Below, piece by piece: positions 7,533 through 15,411 of a stretch of DNA of 55,321 nucleotides; positions within the stretch are counted from its first letter, which is position 1; every line of letters begins with the position of its first letter. The notes under the pieces are model-generated. The model was not told where the DNA came from. It saw only the letters and a program-made list of their open reading frames with translations, and made no database searches. The translations under genes and the position numbers were made by a program. This DNA comes from an uncultured Oxalobacteraceae bacterium (GTDB lineage Bacteria; Pseudomonadota; Gammaproteobacteria; Burkholderiales; Burkholderiaceae): NCBI GenBank assembly GCA_946480015.1, contig CAMLIL010000032.1, positions 1 to 55,321 of the forward strand. Reading direction: 5' to 3'.

Positions 7533-7928
7533 ACCGTCTGCCTGTTCAATCGCCGAAAACGCGTCAGCGTTATCGGACGGATTGCTGTACGTCCCATCGG
7601 GCTTGCGCCCTTTTCTCGAGATGAACCGGATAGAAATGTTTTTCTTTGCCGGCGTGTTCCACTGTTCCAGGATGTAGAGACCGTCAGACACTTGCCCAAT
7701 GTAGAAGGCAGCATGGTTTCCCTTTTTCAGATTTGGCCACCGTCCATTCACAAACGTCGCGATGGCAGTGCCAGGCAAGACCTTCTTGTTCCCTAATACC
7801 TTTTCTCCCTCGCGCCACATTCGTGCAGGAGGCGCTTTCGTGAAGTGCCGAACAAGACTAACACACTCGAAATCGCCGATCTTCGGCTTCTTGTCCAGCT
7901 GGCGTGCATCGGCGTAGCGGTACGGCAT
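7089..7928 (-). CDS. BPSL0067-like amidase effector read in frame into a STY0301-like immunity domain
   Basis: The 279-residue product is two proteins in one frame. Residues 1-132 match the BPSL0067 family, small papain/NlpC-P60-like enzymes expected to cut peptidoglycan amide bonds and often used as secreted antibacterial effectors. The candidate catalytic cysteine lies in GDFECVSLVRHF (residue 22) and the histidine in KKGNHAAFYIGQ (residue 72). Residues 133-279 match the STY0301 family, usually a separate secreted protein encoded right after BPSL0067 genes; it has its own signal peptide (MRRRAKLTILIGGLLL), the IVCP motif and W-x-x-C-x-Y. No stop separates them. The ATG at 7928 has AGGAG 6 bp upstream. 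Either the ancestral stop was lost, giving a fusion, or immunity starts from the internal ATG at 7532. The functional reading is family-based inference. Confidence 0.75.
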   Translation of the reverse strand: MPYRYADARQLDKKPKIGDFECVSLVRHFTKAPPARMWREGEKVLGNKKVLPGTAIATFVNGRWPNLKKGNHAAFYIGQVSDGLYILEQWNTPAKKNISIRFISRKGRKPDGTYSNPSDNADAFSAIEQADGMRRRAKLTILIGGLLLTHSVFGGEQRIVCPTEVPEASIRIANTPSGWTPYVASPLFLSSAGATAGPPERRAILMGNSTWRKGKTEWSTTYDLDGTGFSEGKWIECRYGEYDQVSLSKRLDDSIRSCTVRISKGEKVGQQDVRITCKR

Positions 7929-8059
7929 GGCGATCTCCTTGGCCGGAGAAGGAGCCGTTTGTTCTCTCCTGTCGCCGTGATTTCGCAGCATACGTCAGAA
8001 CAGTTCGCGACCCACAGTACCATCGTGCGGATTAATAACAGGACTGTGCGGTGTACCCG

Positions 8060-9328
8060 ATGAAAACCGATAGCCGTATCCAGACCACCCACATCGCGCA
8101 ACAAAATAGTCTCCCGAATGGCCTTCCGGCGGCGTCCTTACAGACGGCAACTGACAAACGCCCATCCCGGCGTTTCACCGGCGCTGGATCTCCAGTGACG
8201 GCCGGAGCACGACCCCGTTCGGCGCCAACTCCGCCCCAGGGACCTTTGCGCCGCGCAGGGATTCCTGGCAGGTCGGCCCAGCCGGCGAGCGTATCCGACA
8301 GCCAGCCGGCGACCGCCACGCCGCGCACTTCGACAATGCCGCGAGCAGCGTCAAAGCCGCAGCCGGCCCTGACACCTGACAACGGTAGCCCCGCAGCGCA
8401 AACAAGCTCGCCTGACAAGGGCATTACGCGCAAGGGGTTTCAGATTGTCGGTCACCGCCCCGGCAAGCCGACCGGCATGACGGGCGAGGCGAGGAAGTGT
8501 ACCGATTACCTGCCGTTAAAGATCAAACGTGTGAAAAAGGAAACCGCGACGTCGGCCGCTGGGGGAACGCCAACCACGGGCGCCTTGCCCGCGGCTGGCG
8601 CAACATCCCCATCGTCACCGGTCAGAGTGCCTGCGCCTACCTACACGTTGCGAAGCGAAAAAAATGCTCCTTCGATGGAGCCTCTCCCGTGGAGCGAGGT
8701 AGTCGCGCATATCCGAAACCCCGGGAACGATTCCCGAGTGTCGAGCCTGGTTGCCAGGCTTGAGACACTCCATCAAGAATCACCGACCTTCCGTTCGCGC
8801 CTGAGCCAGATGACCCGGGAAGGAGGCGTCACGATCAGCGTTGCAAGTAAGGACAAGATGCCTCACGCGTTCACACATTCGGGAAAACGCCGCATCCATC
8901 TATCGGAAGAAATTGCGACAGACGTTCCAGGAAGCGCAGACAGATCACTCCCGGCGCTTGCGGTGGAGATTTCGAATCTATGCCGCCGTGACGAATTCGA
9001 AGCTGTGAACACGCACTTCCGCAATCGGCGGATCGGGGTCACGCAAGCCGCCCAGTTGAAGGAAACCGCGGAATTCGGCTCTGTGAACGACATGGTCCGC
9101 TACTTTTCCGAAGCACGCGGCTCCCTTGAGCAGATGGGTTTCGGCAATCCTTCAAAGTGGTATGCGCGCCTCGGGCCGCAAGGCGACGTTCACGCTGCGT
9201 ATCCAACGGTGGACGATTACCTGCGGGTCGCCATCAAATCTGGCCATACAAAAGGCTACGAACGTCAATTCTCGGCCATAGCGGCCCAAATGTCCCGTCC
9301 TGTCGATTCGTCGGCCAAGGGCGACTGA
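8060..9328 (+). CDS. Putative secreted effector-like protein, proline-rich N-terminus, unknown C-terminal domain
   Basis: This 422-residue protein has no family I can name. Residues 1-210 are disordered and rich in Pro, Ala, Ser, Thr and Arg (for example PTPPQGPLRRAGIPGR). Residues 215-422 are compact and helical (WSEVVAHIRNPGND, SSLVARLETLHQESPTFRSRL). The segment IHLSEEI...LPALAVEISNLCRRDEF resembles the core helix of zincin-like peptidases with the first histidine of HExxH replaced by alanine, but this is only a resemblance. No Sec signal or membrane helix is seen. Together with its position between two amidase/immunity cassettes, this suggests an effector of a contact-dependent system. 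The start could also be the GTG at 8051. Its GC is lower and more uneven than the core genes, hinting at acquisition. Confidence 0.7.
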   Translation: MKTDSRIQTTHIAQQNSLPNGLPAASLQTATDKRPSRRFTGAGSPVTAGARPRSAPTPPQGPLRRAGIPGRSAQPASVSDSQPATATPRTSTMPRAASKPQPALTPDNGSPAAQTSSPDKGITRKGFQIVGHRPGKPTGMTGEARKCTDYLPLKIKRVKKETATSAAGGTPTTGALPAAGATSPSSPVRVPAPTYTLRSEKNAPSMEPLPWSEVVAHIRNPGNDSRVSSLVARLETLHQESPTFRSRLSQMTREGGVTISVASKDKMPHAFTHSGKRRIHLSEEIATDVPGSADRSLPALAVEISNLCRRDEFEAVNTHFRNRRIGVTQAAQLKETAEFGSVNDMVRYFSEARGSLEQMGFGNPSKWYARLGPQGDVHAAYPTVDDYLRVAIKSGHTKGYERQFSAIAAQMSRPVDSSAKGD

Positions 9329-9606
9329 AAAATGGAGAACGGTCAGGATAACGACACTCCTTCGCTCCATCCCCATTACAAGGATTCTCGCACAGTTGTT
9401 TCACCGATGCGCTTCGCCAAGATGCCATGGGCGTCGATCGCCTCCATACCGCGCTTGGCATAAACGCCATACCCTAGACGCTGCTCGGGTTCCCGCACAT
9501 CGCCACACCGTTGCGCCCGACCAATATAAAACTTACCAGCTCGCAATGTAAATAGCGCGTCAAGCGCTGACGATGGAAGCCCATCGACAGTGACAGGAGT
9601 GACGCA
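9329..9606. other. Intergenic stretch with an unexplained open minus-strand frame
   Basis: No gene with a normal start is visible. On the minus strand a frame stays open from about 9634 to a TAA at 9376-9378 and reads as a plausible protein tail (GLPSSALDALFTLRAGKF, YIGRAQRCGDVREPEQRLG, YGVYAKRGMEAIDAHGIL). It has no ATG until late and overlaps the start of the amidase pseudogene on the other strand, so it may be the 3' remnant of a lost gene. The right end carries the ribosome-binding site of the next reading frame (AGGAG at 9596-9600). Confidence 0.4.
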
Positions 9607-9761
9607 ATGCCGTACATTTACCCGCAGGTAGACTCACTTTTGAAGCAGCCATTCATCAAAGAAGGTGATCGCGTTGACCTTATCAAGGGCAGAAATTCGC
9701 AGACGGCAGATATCGCGATGCCGGCAACAATGCCCTCGCGTACTACGTGATCGCACAATGA
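9607..9761 (+). pseudogene. Gutted BPSL0067-like amidase (internal deletion)
   Basis: The first 28 codons read as a normal BPSL0067 N-terminus (MPYIYPQVDSLLKQPFIKEG then DRVDLIKG) behind a good AGGAG site. After that the frame is wrong. The family C-terminus (RYRDAGNNALAYYVIAQ, stop TGA at 9759-9761) is present in another frame. About 50 codons remain of the roughly 130 expected, so the middle, including the catalytic histidine, is gone and the two ends are out of frame. The position normally holding the nucleophile also reads Arg (EGDRVDL instead of a Cys). The stop still overlaps the ATG of the next gene (ATGA), which preserves the original effector-immunity junction. Confidence 0.8.
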
Positions 9762-10222
9762 GTGGCCGGGACCTTTCTGTTGGGCTGCTGTTGGCCGGGG
9801 GCGCCGCAATGATCTGGCTGTTGAGCCGCCCGATTATCGCCCACGCGGCGCCCCCGCCCCCTTTCCGGGTCGTCTGTCCGATGCTGCTGCCTGCCGACAT
9901 GGTGCCGATGCGCAGCATCGCTGATGGCTGGACCGCGACATCAGGGGTCTGGACAGTCGACGACTCCGGAATGCTGCATGGCGCGCCCAACGAAAGCGCG
10001 TATCTGGTGCCTACTTGGAAGAAGACGGAGAAGCACGGGAAGCGCACGACCGACAACAGAGGGTGGAGCTTGTACGTTCCACATGGCCACGAGAAGTGGC
10101 TGTATTGCGGCTATGGGCCGGTGCAACTGGCGCGCCGTGTTCCTGTTGAAGCAACGCAGTGCACGGTCAGTGTGGATTTCAACGGCAAGCGGCGCGGCCC
10201 GACCGTCTTCGTCTGCAAATAG
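9758..10222 (+). CDS. STY0301-like putative immunity protein (orphaned)
   Basis: The 154-residue product has an N-terminal signal or anchor (about residues 7-30, VGLLLAGGAAMIWLLS then AHA), the VVCP motif, WKKTEKHGKR, a WLYCGYGPVQLARR segment and C-terminal CTVSVDFNGK and VFVCK, matching the second half of the fusion at 7089-7928. The paired cysteines probably form disulfides in the periplasm. It is translationally coupled to the gutted amidase gene (overlap ATGA), so its effector is lost while the immunity reading frame is intact. That fits selection for protection against related competitors. An intrinsic terminator follows. The immunity role is inferred from family and neighbourhood. Confidence 0.75.
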   Translation: MSGRDLSVGLLLAGGAAMIWLLSRPIIAHAAPPPPFRVVCPMLLPADMVPMRSIADGWTATSGVWTVDDSGMLHGAPNESAYLVPTWKKTEKHGKRTTDNRGWSLYVPHGHEKWLYCGYGPVQLARRVPVEATQCTVSVDFNGKRRGPTVFVCK

Positions 10223-10252
10223 ACTGCCTTACCTTCACCGATCTTCGCCATG

Positions 10253-10284
10253 ACGCCAGCCTCGTGCTGGCGTTTCCATTTTTC
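10253..10284 (+). terminator. Intrinsic terminator after the second cassette
   Basis: The stem ACGCCAGC / GCTGGCGT closes on a 5-nt loop and is followed by a T-rich run (TTCCATTTTT). It is placed 30 bp after the STY0301-like stop at 10222. Confidence 0.75.
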
Positions 10285-10319
10285 CCTGCCCCCCTTCAAA
10301 TTATTCCGGACAGCGGTGC

Positions 10320-10394
10320 GCGCACGCGCCGAACCCATGCTGCGCGGTACAGCGGCGATACTAACGGGCTAACCTTTACAGGTGATCCGCACGT
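10320..10394. repeat. Cassette 3' flank repeat, copy 2
   Basis: This is homologous to 7041-7108 in the same orientation. It contains the last codons of a STY0301-like gene (GTGCGGATCACCTGTAAAGG on the minus strand, stop TAG at 10369-10371) and the same downstream flank. The copies differ at scattered positions, so the duplication is not recent. Confidence 0.7.
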
Positions 10395-10473
10395 GCTGTG
10401 CGGCCTATCGGGCATACGCCCCAAAATCGCCGATCGTCGGCTTTTTGTTTAACTGCCGCGCATCAGCGTAGCG
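10369..10473 (-). pseudogene. Deletion scar of a third BPSL0067/STY0301 cassette
   Basis: On the minus strand 10473-10421 reads RYADARQLNKKPTIGDF, nearly the same as residues 4-20 of the intact amidase at 7928 (RYADARQLDKKPKIGDF). It then jumps within a few codons to VRITCKG-stop at 10392-10369, the C-terminus of the paired immunity protein (VRITCKR). Almost the entire cassette, about 740 bp, is missing between them, and the start codon region is also damaged. It is followed by the flank repeat 10320-10368. This is a clear relic of a tandem paralogue of the intact cassette. Confidence 0.75.
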
Positions 10474-10548
10474 GCGTCACCGCCTGGCGCACGCCTTCAC
10501 GTCGCAAATGTCAAGACCAATCCGCCCCACTTTAACGAAATAGTAAAT

Positions 10549-10577
10549 TTGACATAGTTGTATTTAACGAATACCCT
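10549..10577 (+). promoter_or_regulatory. Candidate promoter for the molybdo-flavoprotein gene
   Basis: A perfect TTGACA (10549-10554) is followed after 17 bp by TACCCT (10572-10577), a weak -10, in an AT-rich patch (10535-10580) that contrasts with the GC-rich surroundings. It lies 85 bp before the ATG at 10662. The rest of 10474-10661 shows no gene. Confidence 0.4.
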
Positions 10578-10661
10578 AATCCAGTTGCCATAATGCATCA
10601 GCGCCACTCACGCTCCATCCTCGTTTTTTAACGTCTTTGACCCAGCCAGGAGTTCTCCGCC

Positions 10662-13600
10662 ATGCCACATCGCGCCCAATCGGATCGTGTCGATTTTTTC
10701 CTGAACGGCCATCCGGTGACCATCCATCGCCCCGCGCCCGATCTGCTCCTGATCGATTATCTGCGCTCACCCGAGGTCGCGCTGGCCGGCCCGAAAAAAC
10801 CCTGCGGCCAGGGTGGCTGCGGCGGCTGCACGGTGATCCTGTCGCGCTGGAACGACGATACCGCCAGCGCCGAACACAGCGCCGTCAATTCCTGCCTGCG
10901 TCCGGTGGTGGCCTTGAACGGCCTGGCGGTGACGACCGTCGAAGGCACCGGTTCGGCGCGCCAGCCCAATCCCGATCATCTGGCCACGTCCGTGGTGGCA
11001 AGCCGCAGCGCGTCGCAGACCACCGAGCAGTGCGTCCCCGCCTTGGCCGAGGGCCAGGCGGCACGCGCGCGCAAAGTGCAGCAAGTGCGCGACAGCGTGG
11101 ACGAGGCAGTGGCGGACAACGCGCCGCTCACGACGCGGCTGCGTGAAACCATTCCGATCTATCCGTCCCAAATGACGCACGAAGGCATGAACCCGATTGC
11201 GTGGCGGCTGGCCATGAACAACGGCACGCAGTGCGGCTATTGCACGGTAGGCTTTGTGATGAATATGTCGGAGTTCCTGGCCAACAATCCCAAGGCGACC
11301 AAACGCGAGATCGAAGGGGCCATGGATGGCAATCTGTGCCGCTGCACCGGTTACCGCGCGATCCTGACGGGCATGAAGACGTTCGCTTCCGACTGGACCG
11401 AACACGACGAAGAAGAACGCATGAAATGCCGCGGCGATGCGGCCGCGCTGGCGCAGCGCCCCACCGGCCAGTTGCTCATTCCCTTTCCTCCCGCCGCGCG
11501 CCAGGCGCCGTCCGGAGTCGCGGTCGACCATGGCAAGCACGTGTGGCGCTCGCCCACGTCGCTAGCCGAACTGTTGGCCCTGATGGTGCAATACGAGGCC
11601 GAGCAGCCGCGCCTGGTCGCCGCCAACACGTCCTTCGGTATCTATCCGGAGCAGTATCTCGCTGCGACGGTGTTGCTCGACGTACGGTATGTCGCTGAGC
11701 TCAACAATGTGCCGCGCGTCGATGCCGACGGGCTGCAGGTGCCGGCATCGACCACCTACACGAGCCTGATTGCGCTGCTCAGCGACGTGATGACCGCGCG
11801 CGGCGAAACCGAGCCAGGTCCGGACGGCACGCCGGTGCCCAAGAACAGCACGCGCCTGGGCGCCATTTGCTATATGGCCAAGCGCACGGCCGGGCGCATC
11901 GTGCGCAATGCGGCCACCCTGGGCGGCAATACGATGCTGGTGCTGCACCACATCCACAGCGGCAGCGGCGCGCCCTTTCCGTCGGACGCCGTGACCGCCA
12001 TGGTCGCCGCCCAGGTCGAGGTCGACTATGCCGAAGCGCTGTCCGGCTCCGATGGCGGCATACGCCGCGCGCCGCTGGCCGAACTGGTCGCACGCGCCGC
12101 GGCCGATCCCGGCTTTGCGCGCCGCCTGGTGCTGGTGTCCTACCATATTCCCTTCGGCCCCGACGCCGAAGTGCTGTACCCGCAAAAAGTCGCGCTGCGA
12201 GAAGTCAACGCCCACAGCATCGTCAACGCCACCGCGCGCCTGCTGCTGGACGCCGACCTGGTCGTGACCGACGTGGCGCTGGTATTCGGCGCGATCGCGC
12301 CCTACCCTTGGCGCGCCAGCGCGACCGAGCGCGCGCTGCAGGGCAAGCGGCTGGCCCTGGCCGACATGGCCACGCTGGCGCCGATCCTGCAAGCGGAAGT
12401 GCAAGCCGAACTGGCACGCTGGGCGGCCCGAACCGCCGAGCAGCCGTCGGAAGGCTTTACCGACGCCTACCGCGTCTCCCTGTGCCTGGCCTATTTCTAC
12501 AAGGCCGTGGTCAATGCGCTGATGGAAAACGGCGGCGCCGTTCCGCCCGCGGTGCGCTCCAGCGGAACGATCACCTTCGACCGCTGGACGGTCAGCAATG
12601 GCATCCAGTCCTATAAGATTCAAGAGTGGAAGCATCCCGTCTCCCAGCCATTCATCAAGTATCTGGCGATGGAGCAGGCATCGGGCCAGGTCCATTACAC
12701 GCACGAGCTCAGCGTACCGCCGCAGACCGTCAACGCGTCTTTCGTGCAAAGCACGCGCGCGCTGGCGTCCTGGGGCTTCCGTGTGCCTGGCGCGGCGGTC
12801 GGCAGCGCCGGCGATCTCGACGCGCTGCGCGCCCACCTGTCGCAACGCGATCCCGAGTTTGTCGACCTGATCACCAGCCATTGCTTCAAGGACGGCGCCA
12901 TCAATCTGCAAGGCATGGGCATGGACCAGCCGATCTTTGCCGTCGATACGGTGCAGTACGTCGGCCAGTCGCTGGCGCTGGTGTGCGCCAGGAGCCAGGA
13001 AGCGGCAGCCGCCATCGCCGCCTATGTCACCAGCGAATGCATCAGCTATGGACCGGTGGCGCTGGGGCCGAACGATCCGCTCTGGTGGGGCGAGCCGGTA
13101 CTCGATCTCGACCAGGCCATTCGTCTGAACAGCGTCTACCCCGACTATCCGACCACGGCGCCGTTCAACTCGCATATCTGGAAAGTCACGCGCCCCGGCA
13201 GCCAGTTCGACTGGGCCGATACGGACCGCCTCCCGCTCGACAAACAGATCACCAACCAGACCGGCATGGTCGGCGGCGTACCTTGCCAGATCGTCGGCGG
13301 CACCCAGACGGCGGGCGGACAAGCCCACTTCTACATGGAAAGCCAGGCCGCCATCGCCGAGCCGATCGACGCCCGCCGCATGATTCTGCGGCCGTCCACC
13401 CAGAGCCCGATGGAAATGCATACGACCGCCGTGCTTGCCCTTGGCGCGCAATTCAACCGGATCGCGGTCGACGTGCCGCCCGTCGGCGGCGGCTTCGGCG
13501 GCAAGACCGAGCAAGCCAAGTTCGTCGCCGGCGCCGCTGCCGTCGCGGCCGGCGCCATCAAGACGCCGGTGCGCCTGACGCTGACCCGGGAACAGGACAC

Positions 13601-15272
13601 GTCCATGATCGGCAAGCGCCACGCCTACTATGGCCAGTACCAGGTCGCCATCGACCGTGGCGATGTCAGGCCGGCCGACAAGGGACTGATCCACGGATTC
13701 CTGAACCGGATGTGGGGTGACGGCGGCGCGTTCTACGACTGTTCCTTCATCGTCTCGAACTGCATTCAGGTGCGCGCCGACAATGCCTACAAAGTGGCCA
13801 ACTTCGAGAACCAGATCGACGTGTGCCGCACCAACACGGCGCCGAGCACCGCGTTTCGCGCCTTCGGCGACATCCAGAGCAAGATCATCACGGAAAACGC
13901 GATTGACGACGCCGCTTTTTCGATCGGCATGTCGGCCGAGGACGTGCGCTACAAGAACATGTACGTCCCGGGCGACGTGACCCCGTTTGGCCAGGCGCTG
14001 ACCTCGTGCTATATCCGCGAAGTGTGGGACTACCTGAAGGTGAAGTCCTCCTACGCGCACAAGGTCGAACAGGTCGCCGCCTACAACAGCGCCAATCGCT
14101 GGCGCAAGCGCGGCCTGGCCATGGTGCCGGTCAAGTACGGCTCCGGCTACAACCTGGCGATGCTGGAACAGGCCAGCGTCGTCCTCTCGATTTACCAGGG
14201 CGACGGCACGCTGGTGATCCAGCAGGGTGGCGTCGAGATGGGCCAGGGGCTGCTGACCCAGATGCGCCAGATCGCCGCCTATGTGCTCGACATTCCGATG
14301 GAAATGATCCAGGTCGAATCGGCCAACACCGGCGTGATTCCCAATCCGACCAGCACCGGCGGCTCCACCGGGACTGCCTACAACGGCGAAGCCGTCAAGC
14401 GCGTCTGCCAGCTCATGCGTAGCCGCCTGACCGCCTTTGCCGACCAGATGCGCCTTGAAAACGGGCCGCAATGGTGCGCCAAGGCCGGCATCGATTACTG
14501 GAATCACGGCGCCCTGGGATGGCGCGCCGAAGTGACCACCGCCGGCGGCAAGCACATGATCTGGCAAAACCTGATCGCGCTGGCTTATCAGTACCGGATC
14601 GGACTGGTGGCCAGCTTTACCGCGCCGATCGCAGGGGCCGACACGCCCACCCCGGCGCTGACCTACAAGCCGATCGCCGATCAGCCCACCATCCCGGGCG
14701 CCACCGCCGACCCGAAGGGCCAGCCGGGCGACTTCGACAATTTCGTCGGCTTCACCTTCTCGGCCGCCTGCGCGATGGTCGAGGTGGACATCCTGACCGG
14801 CGAAGTGAAGATCCTGAGCGCCGACATCGCCTACGACATGGGCTGGAGCCTCAATCCGGCGATCGACATCGGCCAGGTGGAAGGCGCTTTCGTGCAGGGC
14901 ATTGGCTATCTGCTCTCGGAAAAACTGGTGTTCCAGCCCGACGGCGAGGCCATCGGCACGCTCAACACGCTCAATACCTGGACCTACAAGATTCCGGCCG
15001 TCTCGAGCATTCCGCTGGCGATGCACACGCACCTGTTTCCACGTGACCTGGTCAAGGCGCCATCCCTGCCGACCGAAGGCATTCTGTCGTCCAAGGAGGT
15101 GGGCGAGCCGCCGCTGGTGCTGGCCAGCAGCGTCTTCTTCGCGGTCAAGGCAGCCATCCGCGCCTCGCGCCTCGAACGCGGGCTCGACGGTTTGTTCCGG
15201 CTGGACGCCCCGGCGACCGTGCAGGAGGTGCAACGTGCGTGTGCCGTCGATCCCGCGCATTTCGTGGCCTAG
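10662..15272 (+). CDS. Single-chain molybdenum hydroxylase (xanthine dehydrogenase / aldehyde oxidase family)
   Basis: At 1536 residues this is a eukaryote-like one-chain enzyme with all three modules: a plant-ferredoxin type [2Fe-2S] site (C48, C53, C56, C78), a helical [2Fe-2S] site (C191, C194, C226, C228), an FAD domain (about 280-560, TLGGNTMLVLHHIHSGS), and the molybdopterin domain (about 650-1536). The catalytic glutamate is in VGEPPLVLASSVFF (E1482). The Arg that orients substrate is kept (STAFRAFG, R1066), but the Glu of bovine XDH in GGGFGGKE is Thr here (GGGFGGKT, T949), so the substrate may not be xanthine. About 70 extra residues lie between the two iron-sulfur modules. Most bacterial XDHs are split into two or three subunits, and no xdhC-like chaperone lies nearby. 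AGGAG precedes the start. Confidence 0.85.
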   Translation: MPHRAQSDRVDFFLNGHPVTIHRPAPDLLLIDYLRSPEVALAGPKKPCGQGGCGGCTVILSRWNDDTASAEHSAVNSCLRPVVALNGLAVTTVEGTGSARQPNPDHLATSVVASRSASQTTEQCVPALAEGQAARARKVQQVRDSVDEAVADNAPLTTRLRETIPIYPSQMTHEGMNPIAWRLAMNNGTQCGYCTVGFVMNMSEFLANNPKATKREIEGAMDGNLCRCTGYRAILTGMKTFASDWTEHDEEERMKCRGDAAALAQRPTGQLLIPFPPAARQAPSGVAVDHGKHVWRSPTSLAELLALMVQYEAEQPRLVAANTSFGIYPEQYLAATVLLDVRYVAELNNVPRVDADGLQVPASTTYTSLIALLSDVMTARGETEPGPDGTPVPKNSTRLGAICYMAKRTAGRIVRNAATLGGNTMLVLHHIHSGSGAPFPSDAVTAMVAAQVEVDYAEALSGSDGGIRRAPLAELVARAAADPGFARRLVLVSYHIPFGPDAEVLYPQKVALREVNAHSIVNATARLLLDADLVVTDVALVFGAIAPYPWRASATERALQGKRLALADMATLAPILQAEVQAELARWAARTAEQPSEGFTDAYRVSLCLAYFYKAVVNALMENGGAVPPAVRSSGTITFDRWTVSNGIQSYKIQEWKHPVSQPFIKYLAMEQASGQVHYTHELSVPPQTVNASFVQSTRALASWGFRVPGAAVGSAGDLDALRAHLSQRDPEFVDLITSHCFKDGAINLQGMGMDQPIFAVDTVQYVGQSLALVCARSQEAAAAIAAYVTSECISYGPVALGPNDPLWWGEPVLDLDQAIRLNSVYPDYPTTAPFNSHIWKVTRPGSQFDWADTDRLPLDKQITNQTGMVGGVPCQIVGGTQTAGGQAHFYMESQAAIAEPIDARRMILRPSTQSPMEMHTTAVLALGAQFNRIAVDVPPVGGGFGGKTEQAKFVAGAAAVAAGAIKTPVRLTLTREQDTSMIGKRHAYYGQYQVAIDRGDVRPADKGLIHGFLNRMWGDGGAFYDCSFIVSNCIQVRADNAYKVANFENQIDVCRTNTAPSTAFRAFGDIQSKIITENAIDDAAFSIGMSAEDVRYKNMYVPGDVTPFGQALTSCYIREVWDYLKVKSSYAHKVEQVAAYNSANRWRKRGLAMVPVKYGSGYNLAMLEQASVVLSIYQGDGTLVIQQGGVEMGQGLLTQMRQIAAYVLDIPMEMIQVESANTGVIPNPTSTGGSTGTAYNGEAVKRVCQLMRSRLTAFADQMRLENGPQWCAKAGIDYWNHGALGWRAEVTTAGGKHMIWQNLIALAYQYRIGLVASFTAPIAGADTPTPALTYKPIADQPTIPGATADPKGQPGDFDNFVGFTFSAACAMVEVDILTGEVKILSADIAYDMGWSLNPAIDIGQVEGAFVQGIGYLLSEKLVFQPDGEAIGTLNTLNTWTYKIPAVSSIPLAMHTHLFPRDLVKAPSLPTEGILSSKEVGEPPLVLASSVFFAVKAAIRASRLERGLDGLFRLDAPATVQEVQRACAVDPAHFVA

Positions 15273-15309
15273 CAGGCCGCCGCACTTGGGATCGCCGGCT
15301 GCAAATAAA

Positions 15310-15345
15310 CCTTCACCGGTTCAGCACACGCTGGACCGGTGAAGG
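15310..15345 (+). terminator. Stem-loop after the molybdo-flavoprotein gene
   Basis: The arms CCTTCACCGGTTCAGC and GCTGGACCGGTGAAGG pair over 16 bp with one G-T wobble around an ACAC loop. There is no clear T-tract. It lies between the + strand enzyme gene and the converging GNAT gene and probably ends or stabilises the long transcript. Confidence 0.6.
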
Positions 15346-15411
15346 ACGATCAATGCGCCGCGCAATGGGATGCTTTTACAGCTTCAGGCACTGATACAGC
15401 CGTTGAAGCGT

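Noticed and set aside
6562..10661. Integrated mobile element at tRNA-Lys with integrase and attachment repeat
   Set aside because: No integrase, transposase or second copy of the tRNA 3' end is visible in the window, so only a hotspot, not an element, can be proposed.
11562..15260. 1232-codon minus-strand frame opposite the molybdo-flavoprotein gene
   Set aside because: The + strand holds complete iron-sulfur, FAD and molybdopterin motifs; the minus frame is His/Gly/Arg-rich antisense with no family.
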